A program made the translations under genes and the position numbers. The notes beneath the pieces were generated by a model. That model saw only the letters and a list, made by a program, of their open reading frames with translations, did no database searches and was not told where the DNA came from. 64,000 nt of DNA from contig CAWFIB010000021.1 in NCBI GenBank assembly GCA_963815775.1, positions 372,001 through 436,000 of the forward strand, written 5' to 3'. Of the stretch, positions 9,124 to 18,259 are shown piece by piece. Position 1 is the first letter of the stretch; each line of letters opens with the position of its first letter. Source of the stretch: CAVVDY01 sp963815775 (GTDB taxonomy: Bacteria; Acidobacteriota; Terriglobia; Terriglobales; Acidobacteriaceae).

Positions 9124-10095
9124 TTAACGGCCAGTGACCAGGATGATCTTGCCGTGCGCGCCGCTCGATTTCATGACCGCCTGGTGCGCTTTGGAGGCGT
9201 CCGCCAGGGCGAACTTCTGGCCAACCACCGGTTGCAGCGTGCCCGCCTCAAGACCCGCATAAATCGCGGCACGCATGGCCTGGAACTCCTCCGGGGACGC
9301 GCCGAACAGCATCACGCCGCGAATGTCAGCCTCACGAGCCATGGTTCCACGGGGATTGATCTCGATGGTTCCGCGATTGCCGATCACGATGATCCGGCCA
9401 TGGCGAGCAATAACGTCGAGATCACTGGCGAGATTCTTGTTCGCCAGCATTTCCAGAATGACGTTGACGCCCGCGCCTTGCGTCAGGTCCATCAGCTCAT
9501 CCAGATATCCCGCGGAGGAATGATTCAGAACATGGTGCGCTCCCTGTTGTTTGACGAGCGCCATTCCGTCATCCGTGCCGGCCGTCCCGATCACGGTCAG
9601 GCCGGCCGCTCGCGCGAACTGTACTGAGGCGATGCCAACTCCGCCACTTGCGCCGTGCACCAGCACGGTTTCGCCAGTCTTGGCGTTGGCTCGCTGGAAG
9701 AGGGCGCGGTAAGCGGTTCCGTAGGGCACTCCCACGCCCGCACCCTGCTCGAAGCTGACGTTGTCGGGCAGAAGGTGGACATTCAACGCATTGCACAGTG
9801 CTTGTTCAGCATAGGCGCCGCTGACGCAAACCGAGGAGTAGACGCGATCGCCAGCTTTGACGGTGGTTACACCTGCGCCGGCTTCCTTTACAACGCCGGC
9901 CACATCGTTGCCAGGGGTGTAAGGCAGAGCGGGCTTGGTGGCATAGGTTCCGGTGCGGATGTAGCTTTCAACCGGATTGACACCGACCGCCTTGACGTCT
10001 ACAACGACCTGGCCCGGACCGGCGATGAGATCAGGTACTTCTTCCAGCTTCATCACCTCAGGCCCGCCGAACTCGTGCACTCTGATGGCTTTCAA
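9124..10095 (-). CDS. NADPH:quinone oxidoreductase, zinc-free medium-chain dehydrogenase/reductase
   Basis: A 323-residue member of the quinone oxidoreductase branch. It begins KAIRVHEFGGPEVM, has the GroES-like half with YTPGNDVAGVV, then the Rossmann motif VHGASGGVGIASVQFA that binds NADPH. The cysteine ligands of zinc alcohol dehydrogenases are absent. It probably reduces quinones or reactive enones in the cytoplasm. I place the start at TTG 10095: GGGAGG lies 5-7 bases upstream, and MKAIRV is the usual beginning of the family. The longer ATG start at 10134 would add 13 residues lacking any conserved feature. Confidence 0.9.
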   Translation of the reverse strand: MKAIRVHEFGGPEVMKLEEVPDLIAGPGQVVVDVKAVGVNPVESYIRTGTYATKPALPYTPGNDVAGVVKEAGAGVTTVKAGDRVYSSVCVSGAYAEQALCNALNVHLLPDNVSFEQGAGVGVPYGTAYRALFQRANAKTGETVLVHGASGGVGIASVQFARAAGLTVIGTAGTDDGMALVKQQGAHHVLNHSSAGYLDELMDLTQGAGVNVILEMLANKNLASDLDVIARHGRIIVIGNRGTIEINPRGTMAREADIRGVMLFGASPEEFQAMRAAIYAGLEAGTLQPVVGQKFALADASKAHQAVMKSSGAHGKIILVTGR

Positions 10096-10177
10096 TTCTG
10101 CCTCCCATGAAAAAGACGAGCGCTGCACAGGCAAACGCTCGTCTCAGTTTCCCACGCCAACGACTATCGATGCACGG

Positions 10178-11680
10178 CTAGATGGCGACGCACACCGACT
10201 TCACTTCCGTGTACAGCTCCAGTACTTCGTGACCCATCTCGCGGCCCCAGCCTGACTGCTTAAATCCGCCGAACGGCAGCGCGGCGTCGAAGACGCTATA
10301 ACAGTTAACCCACACGGTGCCGGCGCGCAGTTTGTGGGCTACGCGATGAGCTTTGCTGATGTCCTTCGTCCAGATGCCCGCGGCAAGCCCATATTCGGTG
10401 TTGTTGGCCTCGGCAACGATCTGGTCGATGTCGCTGAAAGGTGAGGCTACGACCACCGGCCCGAAGATTTCCTCGCGCACGACTTTCATCTCCGGATTGG
10501 TGTTTACCATCACGGTAGGCTCTACGAAGTAGCCCGCACCGGCGCGCTTCTTGCCGCCCACCACGGCCTCGGCACCTTCGTTGACCCCTGCCTCCAGATA
10601 GCTGCAAACGCGGTGCAACTGTTCCTCCGACACCAGCGGTCCCATGGTCGTGTCCGACTCCATACCTGGCCCGAGCTTGATTTTCCTGGCCTGGTCAGCC
10701 ACGCCTTCTACTACTTTGTCGAACATGTCTTTCTCGACATAAAGCCGCGAACCTGCCGAGCAGACCTGACCCTGATTGAAGAAGATGGCGCTGGCTGCTC
10801 CGGGGATGGTGCCCTTCATGTCGGCGTCGTCGAAGACGATGTTGGGTGATTTGCCGCCCAGTTCCAGGGAAACCTTTTTGAGGTTTCCGGCAGCGGCCTG
10901 AAGGATGAGTTTGCCAACTTCGGTCGAACCGGTGAAGGCGATCTTGTCGACGTCGGGATGCGCTGCCAGGGCAGCACCGGCAGTTTCACCATATCCCGGC
11001 ACGATGTTGACAACACCTTCGGGAAACCCGGCCTCAGCGATCAAGTCGGCCAGAAGCAGAACGCTAAGCGGAGTCTGCTCGGCGGGCTTCAGCACCACGG
11101 TACAACCTGTCGTGAGTGCCGGACCCAGCTTCCAGGCGGCCATCAGCAGAGGGAAATTCCACGGGATGATCTGCCCGACGACGCCCACCGGCTCACGCCG
11201 GGTGTAAGCGAAATACAGGTTGCGCTTCGACTTGGCGGAGATCGGAATGGTATTGCCCTCCAGCTTGGTCGCCCATCCCGCCATGTAACGGAACAGGTCA
11301 ATAGCCAGTGGGATGTCGGCAGCTCGCGCGACCGAAAGGGGTTTCCCGTTGTCTAAGCTCTCGATCTGCGAGAACTCTTCCGCATGCTGTTCCAGCAAGT
11401 CGCCCAGCTTCCACAATAGCCGGCCGCGTTCAGAGGCCGTCATCTCGGCCCATGGCCCGCTGTCAAACGCCTTGCGCGCAGCTTTCACCGCACGGTTGAT
11501 GTCTTCGCGATCGCCTTCGGCTACCTGGGCGAGTACTTCGCCGGTGGCCGGGTTGTAGGTGGGGAAGGTCTTGCCCGAGGCCGACTCGACCCACTGGTTG
11601 TTGATGAACATCTTGCGGGGCCGGCTGAGGAACTCAGCGACGCTGTTGTGCATCTGCGCGGTACTCACTGCGGTAGACAT
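10178..11680 (-). CDS. NAD(P)-dependent aldehyde dehydrogenase
   Basis: A 500-residue cytosolic aldehyde dehydrogenase of normal family length. Visible motifs are IIPWNFPLLMAAWK (cofactor-binding region), FTGSTEVG, the general base in LELGGKSPN (Glu274), the nucleophile in FNQGQVCSAGSR (Cys307) and the C-terminal PFGGFKQSGWGRE. It oxidises an aldehyde to its carboxylate; the sequence is closest in style to the ALDH1/2 and betaine-aldehyde groups, but the substrate cannot be told. It is followed on the same strand by the quinone oxidoreductase after an 82-bp gap, so joint expression in aldehyde/quinone detoxification is possible. The 270 bp upstream of it hold no gene that I can see. Confidence 0.94.
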   Translation of the reverse strand: MSTAVSTAQMHNSVAEFLSRPRKMFINNQWVESASGKTFPTYNPATGEVLAQVAEGDREDINRAVKAARKAFDSGPWAEMTASERGRLLWKLGDLLEQHAEEFSQIESLDNGKPLSVARAADIPLAIDLFRYMAGWATKLEGNTIPISAKSKRNLYFAYTRREPVGVVGQIIPWNFPLLMAAWKLGPALTTGCTVVLKPAEQTPLSVLLLADLIAEAGFPEGVVNIVPGYGETAGAALAAHPDVDKIAFTGSTEVGKLILQAAAGNLKKVSLELGGKSPNIVFDDADMKGTIPGAASAIFFNQGQVCSAGSRLYVEKDMFDKVVEGVADQARKIKLGPGMESDTTMGPLVSEEQLHRVCSYLEAGVNEGAEAVVGGKKRAGAGYFVEPTVMVNTNPEMKVVREEIFGPVVVASPFSDIDQIVAEANNTEYGLAAGIWTKDISKAHRVAHKLRAGTVWVNCYSVFDAALPFGGFKQSGWGREMGHEVLELYTEVKSVCVAI

Positions 11681-11950
11681 GCTGATACCTCCTGGTGGGA
11701 CGCGAGGAGCGCTCCCTGCGGTTGAATTCTCAAGTATGGCTGATCCGCTCGAAACGCGACGAGCGGCGCGATCTCCCTTCTGTTTGGAGGCACACAGAGG
11801 CAGACGGCAGAGTCAGAAGTGGGGGATGCGCCGGCACGAATCTGCGGGGCGCTTTTGCCATCCCCGCGAAAAAGTCTATCAGAGGTGCTACCCATCTTGC
11901 TGGACCAGAGCAGGGGCGCGATAGCCGGCAGTTTCAGTGGGAGCGGTGGT

Positions 11951-12787
11951 TCAGAGCTTGCGGAAGATGAGTCCCTCGTCGATCTCATTCCGCTCGAACA
12001 TCTCGCTCAGAACCGAGTGAAATTGATCCTTCTCAACGGTGAGGCTCTTGCCGGGGACCGTCAGTTGATCGAAGAAGGGGTAGATTTGGTCGACGAAATC
12101 TGCCGCCGAGATCCCCGCGACCTTGGTGAGGTGATGGGGGAGAAACTCGATTGCCAAGGTGCGAGCCCGCGCCAGCAGCCTGGGCATTCCCTTCAGGGCG
12201 AAGTATTCGGAGCCTTCGATGTCCATCACGATAAGGTCAAACGTTGAATCGGGAAGAATCTCGTCCAACGGCGCGGCGGGCACGTTAATCACTTTCGGGC
12301 GATCGTAGAAGTAGCGGTAGTCCCTCACGATTGGCACGCGCTTGGATCCGCCGGAGTTGGCTGAACTGGCCAGGAAGGGAAGCTGCTCGCGCTTATCGCT
12401 GGCCGCCAGATGAAGCGCGCGGACATTCTCGCAGCGATTGAGGAGGAGATTCATCTCCAGCAAGCGATAGTTCTCGGGATTGGCCTCGACGACAGTTAGG
12501 GATCGGCTCGCTTTGGCCAAGGGGATGACCAGCCCACCGACATGGCCTCCCACGACGAGCACCTCCGAGCTGGCGCCAACCAGATTCAGCAGCCGGCGCA
12601 ATTCCGCGGGAGAGTAGCAGCCGTGGGAGGCCAGTTTGCGGCCGACCATCATGTCCTCCACTCCAACCAGCAGGGGGCCATGGTCGCTCTCCACCAGGAG
12701 GGCGAAGGTTCTCCTGCCGACGATCTGGCGTCGCAACTTGGCGAGCTTGTTGAGCACAAAAAGCTTGAGCGGAATCAGATCAACCAT
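11951..12787 (-). CDS. FkbM-family methyltransferase
   Basis: A 278-residue SAM-dependent methyltransferase of the FkbM type. The SAM-binding segment is VLVVGGHVGGLVIPLAK followed by the acidic strand end VVEANP. The family motif FDLIVMDIEGSEYFALKGM lies in the second half, and EFLPHHL matches the usual late strand. FkbM enzymes O-methylate sugars or polyketides, and their target is not predictable from sequence. The gene stands alone, divergent from the aminotransferase. A second FkbM-type gene lies at 34943-35950 but is only distantly similar and carries an extra domain. Confidence 0.87.
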   Translation of the reverse strand: MVDLIPLKLFVLNKLAKLRRQIVGRRTFALLVESDHGPLLVGVEDMMVGRKLASHGCYSPAELRRLLNLVGASSEVLVVGGHVGGLVIPLAKASRSLTVVEANPENYRLLEMNLLLNRCENVRALHLAASDKREQLPFLASSANSGGSKRVPIVRDYRYFYDRPKVINVPAAPLDEILPDSTFDLIVMDIEGSEYFALKGMPRLLARARTLAIEFLPHHLTKVAGISAADFVDQIYPFFDQLTVPGKSLTVEKDQFHSVLSEMFERNEIDEGLIFRKL

Positions 12788-12891
12788 GACAAGGGTGGAG
12801 AGACACTGGTAGACATTTTACAAACCGCTCCCAATTGCAGTTGAGGTCTGCGGCGAGTTGGCAGATTGTATGATTCCCTTCGCGACCCAAT

Positions 12892-14157
12892 ATGACAGCC
12901 TTTGAATTTGCCCGGCGCACCGGTTGGGACCTCGCGAGCAATGCCTACACGCGGGCGCTGGAGGAACATCGCCGCTCCGGCAAGGAACTCCTGGACTTGA
13001 CCGCTTCGAATCCGACCAACATCGGCTTACGCTATGACCAAAAGGAATTGTTGCAAGCATTGGCCAAGCCGGAGGCCTTAGCCTACGAGCCAACAGCCAA
13101 GGGACTGTTAGCGGCTCGCGAGGCAATTGCCGGCTATTATGCCGAACGTGGCGTCCAGGTATCGCCGGAGGACCTGATTCTCACCACCAGCACCAGCGAG
13201 GCCTACAGTTTCCTCTTCCGCCTGCTGTGTGATCCGGGCGATGCGGTGCTGGTACCCACGCCGAGCTATCCGCTGTTCGACTATCTCGCCGATCTGCAGG
13301 ATGTGAAGCTGGTGCCGTATGAGCTGGTCTACGACCACGGCTGGCAGATGGATTTTCATTGGCTGACCGAAGCGCTGAGCATGGGCTCGCCCTCCCATCC
13401 TTTGCGCAACCACAGCGCGAAGGATGGGGCACCCGCCGCGGCATCTGCAAAATGCAAGGCTGTTCTGGTGGTGCATCCCAACAATCCCACCGGGTCGTTT
13501 ATTAAGCAGCAGGAAGCAGTCCAGTTGTCGCGACTATGCGCGGAGAAGAACCTGGCGATTGTCTCCGACGAGGTTTTCCTTGATTACTCGTTAGGCGGCG
13601 GATTGGCTGCCTCATCCTTCGCGTGCGGGTTTGACTCACAGGGTGCCAGCAAGGCCCTGGGGTTCGCGTTGAGCGGGTTATCGAAAATATCCGGCTTGCC
13701 CCAGATGAAGATCGCATGGATTGCCGTCACTGGAGCAGACGAGTTGAAACGAGAGGCCTTAAGCCGACTGGAGGTGATCGCCGATACGTACCTATCGATG
13801 AATGCGCCCCTCCAGTGGGCGATCCCGGAGATGCTGAATGAGCGGCGCAGTATCCAAAACCAGCTCATGTCGAGGATTCGAGCGAATTTGACGGACCTCG
13901 ATCGCCAACTTGCAGCGCAGAAGCTGTGCTCGCGTTTGGAAGTGGAGGGGGGCTGGTACGTGATACTGCGGGTTCCGGCTATCAAATCGGACGAGGAACT
14001 CGCGATTGCCATCTTGCGCCAAACCGGAGTTCTGGTTCAGCCTGGGCATTTCTATGATTTCGCGCGTGATGGTTACCTGGTCCTCAGTCTGATCACTCCG
14101 CAGGAAATTTTCGCGCCCGGCATCGAACGGCTTCTCAGATTCCTCGCTGAGGCGTAA
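12892..14157 (+). CDS. class I/II PLP-dependent aminotransferase with an in-frame palindrome insert
   Basis: A 421-residue fold-type I aminotransferase. Conserved parts are LDLTASNPT near the N-terminus, the TTSTSEAYSFLFRLL helix, HPNNPTG, SDEVFLDY and the PLP lysine in SGLSKISGLPQMK. It transfers an amino group between an amino acid and a 2-oxo acid; the exact substrate is unclear. Between the strand before residue 165 and VLVVHPNNPTG there is an additional low-complexity stretch, SPSHPLRNHSAKDGAPAAAS (about residues 166-185). It is encoded by a DNA palindrome at 13394-13428, described separately. The start ATG lies about 100 bp from the divergent FkbM gene. Confidence 0.9.
   Translation: MTAFEFARRTGWDLASNAYTRALEEHRRSGKELLDLTASNPTNIGLRYDQKELLQALAKPEALAYEPTAKGLLAAREAIAGYYAERGVQVSPEDLILTTSTSEAYSFLFRLLCDPGDAVLVPTPSYPLFDYLADLQDVKLVPYELVYDHGWQMDFHWLTEALSMGSPSHPLRNHSAKDGAPAAASAKCKAVLVVHPNNPTGSFIKQQEAVQLSRLCAEKNLAIVSDEVFLDYSLGGGLAASSFACGFDSQGASKALGFALSGLSKISGLPQMKIAWIAVTGADELKREALSRLEVIADTYLSMNAPLQWAIPEMLNERRSIQNQLMSRIRANLTDLDRQLAAQKLCSRLEVEGGWYVILRVPAIKSDEELAIAILRQTGVLVQPGHFYDFARDGYLVLSLITPQEIFAPGIERLLRFLAEA
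13394..13428. repeat. palindromic element translated inside the aminotransferase gene
   Basis: Two 14-bp arms, CCCATCCTTTGCGC and GCGCGAAGGATGGG, are inverted copies with one mismatch and flank a 7-bp loop. The element is in frame and adds residues around 168-180 at a point just before the conserved HPNNPTG motif. A hairpin-shaped DNA element that is read through as protein resembles palindromic elements known in Rickettsia genes. I saw no second copy in this window. Confidence 0.7.
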
Positions 14158-14254
14158 AGTAAAGCAACAGCGCCTCCCGTGGGTCCGCAAAATTGCAAGT
14201 TCCGCTGCCCACGGCCTACCTGGGCCAGCCGGGGAACGTATAATCGAGGTAGCC

Positions 14255-15229
14255 GTGTCTAAGTATTCGATCGTCGTACCTTTTCACAACGAAGAAGAGA
14301 ACGTAACCGAGCTGTATGATCGCCTCCGCGTGGTGATGGAAGCTGCGGGAGAGCCCTTCGAGCTGGTGTTTGTCGATGACGGCAGTCGCGACAATACGTT
14401 TTCTTTGCTGCAACAGATTGCTTCAGTGGACCGCCGCGTGGTCGTAGTTAAGTTGCGCCGCAACTTTGGACAGACCTCGGCGCTGGCCGCGGGATTCGAC
14501 CATGCCGAAGGGGATTACGTGATCGCCATGGACGGCGACCTGCAGCACGATCCGCACGACATCCCGATGTTCCTGCACAAGCTGCGGGAGGGATACGACG
14601 TGGTCAGCGGCTGGCGCAAGCAGCGCATCGACAACTATGTCATGCGGCGCATCCCGTCGCGGGTGGCCAATTGGCTGATGGCCAAACTGAGCGGCGTGGA
14701 CATCCACGACTTCGGCACGACCTTCAAGGCATACCGCCGGGAGATACTGCAAGACATTCCGCTCTATGGCGAGCTGCACCGGTTTATCCCGGCCCTGGCT
14801 TCGGCTTATGGCGCGACGATCTGCGAGATTCCGATTCGCAACGTCAATCGCGAGCGGGGCGAGTCGCACTACGGAATTTCACGCACCTTCCGTGTCTTCT
14901 TCGATCTGATCACGATCCGGTTTCTGCTGAAGTACATGTCGCGTCCGCTGCACTTTTTTGGCAGCTTCGGAGCATTCAGCTCGCTGACCGGCGGCGCCAT
15001 TGCGCTCTACATGATGTATGAGAAGTTCATCCGCGGCGTGAATGTCATGGATGAGCATGGTCCGCTGCTGGTGTTCGCCGCCGTCATGATCGTTGCTGGT
15101 GTACAACTGGTGGCGCTCGGGCTGCTGGGCGAGCTGCAAGTGCGACACTTCCACGAGCCGGAAAAGCGTGGCCCATACGTGGTCGACCGCGTGGTTCGGA
15201 CCACCAGCGAGTCGGCGCTGGCGGACTAG
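14255..15229 (+). CDS. family 2 glycosyltransferase of the polyprenyl-phosphate type
   Basis: A 324-residue GT2 enzyme of the DPM1/GtrB group. The catalytic half has VVPFHNEEENV, VDDGSRDNT and DGDLQHDP (the DxD-like metal site), followed by the RxxxNW segment. Two hydrophobic helices near residues 230-255 and 270-295 anchor it in the membrane. Such enzymes transfer a sugar from a nucleotide donor to undecaprenyl phosphate for envelope glycan modification. The start is GTG 14255, preceded by GAGGT at about 5 bases. The EamA transporter begins 10 bases after its stop. Because some EamA-like small transporters flip lipid-linked sugars (ArnE/ArnF), a joint role is conceivable, but this is inference from spacing. 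Confidence 0.9.
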   Translation: MSKYSIVVPFHNEEENVTELYDRLRVVMEAAGEPFELVFVDDGSRDNTFSLLQQIASVDRRVVVVKLRRNFGQTSALAAGFDHAEGDYVIAMDGDLQHDPHDIPMFLHKLREGYDVVSGWRKQRIDNYVMRRIPSRVANWLMAKLSGVDIHDFGTTFKAYRREILQDIPLYGELHRFIPALASAYGATICEIPIRNVNRERGESHYGISRTFRVFFDLITIRFLLKYMSRPLHFFGSFGAFSSLTGGAIALYMMYEKFIRGVNVMDEHGPLLVFAAVMIVAGVQLVALGLLGELQVRHFHEPEKRGPYVVDRVVRTTSESALAD

Positions 15230-15238
15230 CCCGCGATC

Positions 15239-16234
15239 TTGTCAAAACCAACCGCTGAAAAGCATCCTGTTCGTGGCTACCTGTTCATCGCTGGGGCTAC
15301 GTTCCTTTGGGGACTTGCCGCTGTCATGGGCCGGGCGGTGTTTACCCATCGTATTCAGATCGGCGGCCAATATATTGGATCAATCGACCCTCTCATCCTC
15401 GCTCAAGGGCGGGCTACGATTTCGCTGTTAATCCTTTGCCCGATTCTATGGGTGGCGCAGCGCAGATCACTGAGCATCCGCGCCAAAGATTTGGCCCAGT
15501 TTTTTCTCCTGGGGATTCTCGGCCTCGCTGCCTCCAATTTTTTCTACTACTTCGCTATTGAAAAGACGACGGTTGCCACTGCCATCGTTCTGCAATACGT
15601 CGCGCCTGTCTGGGTCCTGCTCTATATGCTGGCGCGGCGTCTACAACATGCGACCGCACAGCGAGTGCTGGGAGTAGCACTGGCGGTGGTGGGTTGCGGG
15701 ACCGCCGTCGGGCTGCTCTCCGCGCGCAGTGGATTTCCCTGGCTGGGACTATCTGGCGCGCGCTTCAGCACCATCGGAGTGCTGGCTGCGGAGGGGGCGG
15801 CTGTGTCCTTCGCCTTTTACAACGTGTACGCGCAGCACCTCGTCCAGAAATACAATCGCTGGACCGTCCTGCTGTATGCCTTGCTGGGCGCATCGGTGTT
15901 CTGGCTGATGTTGAATCCGCCGTGGAAGATCGCGGCACAACATTACACCAGCGGCCAATGGCTATTTTTGCTGGTATTTGCCATTGTCTCGATGCTGGTG
16001 CCGTTCTCCCTATACTTCGCAGGACTGCAGCACCTCGACCCGACACGCGCAGTCGTTACTGCGTGCCTGGAGCCGGTCTGGGCTATCACGCTGACAGCCC
16101 TGTTCCTGGGCGAGTTCGTCTCCCCGATGCAGGTGTTGGGGATTGTGCTGGTTCTTGCCGCAACCATTCTTGTACAGCGTCCAGACAAGCGGGCGGCTCA
16201 GGAACCCGTCATCGCGGTTGAGCCGATCGAGTAG
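15239..16234 (+). CDS. EamA-family (DMT) transporter
   Basis: A 331-residue membrane protein with ten hydrophobic helices in two EamA repeats. Each repeat shows the typical pattern (first FLWGLAAVMGRAV; last helix of the second repeat ALFLGEFVSPMQVLGIVLVLAA). These transporters usually export amino acids or other small metabolites, and the substrate is not predictable. The likely start is TTG 15239, since the next Met (in AAVMGRAV) would cut away the first helix. The ribosome-binding site is weak, consistent with translational coupling to the glycosyltransferase 10 bases upstream. Confidence 0.88.
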   Translation: MSKPTAEKHPVRGYLFIAGATFLWGLAAVMGRAVFTHRIQIGGQYIGSIDPLILAQGRATISLLILCPILWVAQRRSLSIRAKDLAQFFLLGILGLAASNFFYYFAIEKTTVATAIVLQYVAPVWVLLYMLARRLQHATAQRVLGVALAVVGCGTAVGLLSARSGFPWLGLSGARFSTIGVLAAEGAAVSFAFYNVYAQHLVQKYNRWTVLLYALLGASVFWLMLNPPWKIAAQHYTSGQWLFLLVFAIVSMLVPFSLYFAGLQHLDPTRAVVTACLEPVWAITLTALFLGEFVSPMQVLGIVLVLAATILVQRPDKRAAQEPVIAVEPIE

Positions 16235-16415
16235 GTTCTTCCAAGCAACCAATCGAGGGATTCTCTAACCCTCGGAGTCAACTGCACTTCCAGAGATCTA
16301 GCGCTCCCCGGCTTCCTGCTCGCGCCCGGGTTCCAGTAGAATCTTTGTTGCATTACAATCTGGCCAATCTATTGATATCCGGGTTCGCCGGGCACCTCTG
16401 CCCCCCGCGAGGTTT

Positions 16416-18251
16416 ATGCGTCAGTTAACCCGACTTCTGCGATACATACGACCGTACTGGTTTCAGTTGCTCGCGTCTGTCGTATGTCTTGCGATGGTCG
16501 GATTCCTGGATGCCTTTCGTGTATTGCTCGTCGGTCCCATCTTCGACCAGGTACTGAATCCCGCCTCGCAAACGCGCCAACTGGCCTTGTTCCGCGTGCC
16601 ATATACGAACGAAGTCATTGATTTAAGACATTTTGTTCCCACCTATTTCCATAATGTCTGGACCGTGGTGGCATTCGCCCTGGTCACGGCCACGATTATG
16701 AAAGGGGTCTTCGATTACATTGGCACGTATCTGGTGAACTACGCCGGGTTCGGCTTGATTACGGATTTGCGCAACGATCTGTACTCGTCGACGTTGCGGC
16801 GCTCCGTAGCCTTCTTCCACAAGTACTCCACGGGCACCTTGTTGTCGGCTATCGTCAATGACATTGAGAAGGTGCAATATGCGCTTTCGACGGTGATGGC
16901 GGAGTTCCTTCAGCAGTTCTTCACGTTGATCTTCACCGCGGTTGTGGTGGTGCTTCTTGGCGGCAGATTGGCCTGGGTGCTGGCGATCTTTGTTCCGTTT
17001 GTACTGATGGCGGCGCGCCGCATCGGGAAGCGGGTTCGCAGTACGACCCGTCACGGCCAGGACAATCTGGCGGAGATCCAGAACATCCTGCACGAGACCA
17101 TCAGCGGCGTGCGCATTGTGAAGGCGTTCTGTATGGAAGCCTGGGAAACGCGCCGTTTCCGCGAGGCGGCCAGGCGGTTGTTCCGCGCCAACCTGCGGTC
17201 GGTAAGCGCCACGGCAATCAGTTCTCCGCTGATGGACATCATCGGCGCCATTGCCATCGCGCTGCTCATCCTCATTGGCCGCGACTACGTCAAGCTCCAT
17301 GTTTTTACGGCCGGCAGCTTCCTGGCGTTTATTGTTGCCGTCTTCAAGCTCTATGATCCGGTCCGCAAGTTCAGCCAGTTCAACAACAATTTCCAGCAGG
17401 CGATTGGCGCCTCTTCCGCGATCTTCAACTTCCTCGATTCCCAGGACGACATCTCGGAGAAGCCAAACGCCGTCAAGCTACCGCCGTTTCATCAGGGCAT
17501 TCGCTTTGAGCACGTGCACTTCCGCTACAACAATGTGGAGGACGGACGCGAGGTACTGCACGGCATCGATTTGCGGATTGCACCCGGCGAAGTGGTGGCG
17601 CTGGTCGGGTCCAGCGGCTCAGGCAAGACCACGATGGTGAATCTGCTGCCACGTTTTTTTGATGTCAGCAGCGGACGCTTGCTTATCGACGGACACGATG
17701 TTCGCGAATTGAGAATCGCTTCCCTCCGCTCACAGATCGCCATGGTGACGCAGGACACCATCCTTTTCAATGACACGGTTCGCAACAACATCGTGTACGG
17801 CCATCCCGAGACGTGCTTCGAGCGGGTGGAGGAAGCAGCGCACGCGGCGCTGGCCCATGATTTCATCATGCGCCTGCCCGACGGCTACGATACTGTGATC
17901 GGGGAACGGGGACTGATGCTGAGTGGGGGCGAGCGCCAGCGACTCTCGATCGCCCGCGCGATCCTGAAGGACGCACCTATTCTGGTCCTCGATGAAGCGA
18001 CCTCTTCCCTGGACAGCGAAAGCGAGTCGCTGGTGCAGTCGGCATTGCAGAACCTGATGACGGGGCGCACGGTGTTCGTTGTGGCCCACCGGCTGTCAAC
18101 GGTGCGCCGGGCCGATCGCATTCTGGTGATGGAAGCCGGGATGGTTGTCGATGAGGGCACTCACGAGCGCCTGATGACACGCGCCGGCGTCTATCGGCGG
18201 TTATATGATTTGCAGTTTGAGGATGTAGAGGCGACGCCGAGAGGAGAGTGA
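16416..18251 (+). CDS. MsbA-like ABC exporter, fused membrane and ATPase domains
   Basis: A 611-residue half-transporter. Six transmembrane helices fill residues 1-330, and the nucleotide-binding domain follows. It has Walker A GSSGSGKTT, the Q-loop in MVTQDTILFND, signature LSGGERQRLS, Walker B ILVLDEATSSLDS and the switch His in VVAHRLSTV. Architecture and length match MsbA, the flippase that moves lipid A-core across the inner membrane, though sequence alone does not exclude a lipid or multidrug role. Its stop lies 8 bases before the YicC start, so it may lead the yicC-gmk-rpoZ block. The 181-bp gap upstream contains TACAAT at 16354-16359 as a possible -10 box. Confidence 0.92.
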   Translation: MRQLTRLLRYIRPYWFQLLASVVCLAMVGFLDAFRVLLVGPIFDQVLNPASQTRQLALFRVPYTNEVIDLRHFVPTYFHNVWTVVAFALVTATIMKGVFDYIGTYLVNYAGFGLITDLRNDLYSSTLRRSVAFFHKYSTGTLLSAIVNDIEKVQYALSTVMAEFLQQFFTLIFTAVVVVLLGGRLAWVLAIFVPFVLMAARRIGKRVRSTTRHGQDNLAEIQNILHETISGVRIVKAFCMEAWETRRFREAARRLFRANLRSVSATAISSPLMDIIGAIAIALLILIGRDYVKLHVFTAGSFLAFIVAVFKLYDPVRKFSQFNNNFQQAIGASSAIFNFLDSQDDISEKPNAVKLPPFHQGIRFEHVHFRYNNVEDGREVLHGIDLRIAPGEVVALVGSSGSGKTTMVNLLPRFFDVSSGRLLIDGHDVRELRIASLRSQIAMVTQDTILFNDTVRNNIVYGHPETCFERVEEAAHAALAHDFIMRLPDGYDTVIGERGLMLSGGERQRLSIARAILKDAPILVLDEATSSLDSESESLVQSALQNLMTGRTVFVVAHRLSTVRRADRILVMEAGMVVDEGTHERLMTRAGVYRRLYDLQFEDVEATPRGE

Positions 18252-18259
18252 TCCTGGAA

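Noticed and set aside
14174..14218. Rho-independent terminator after the aminotransferase gene (CCGTGGG/CCCACGG)
   Set aside because: The stem is 7 bp with a loop of about 26 bases and is not followed by a T-run.
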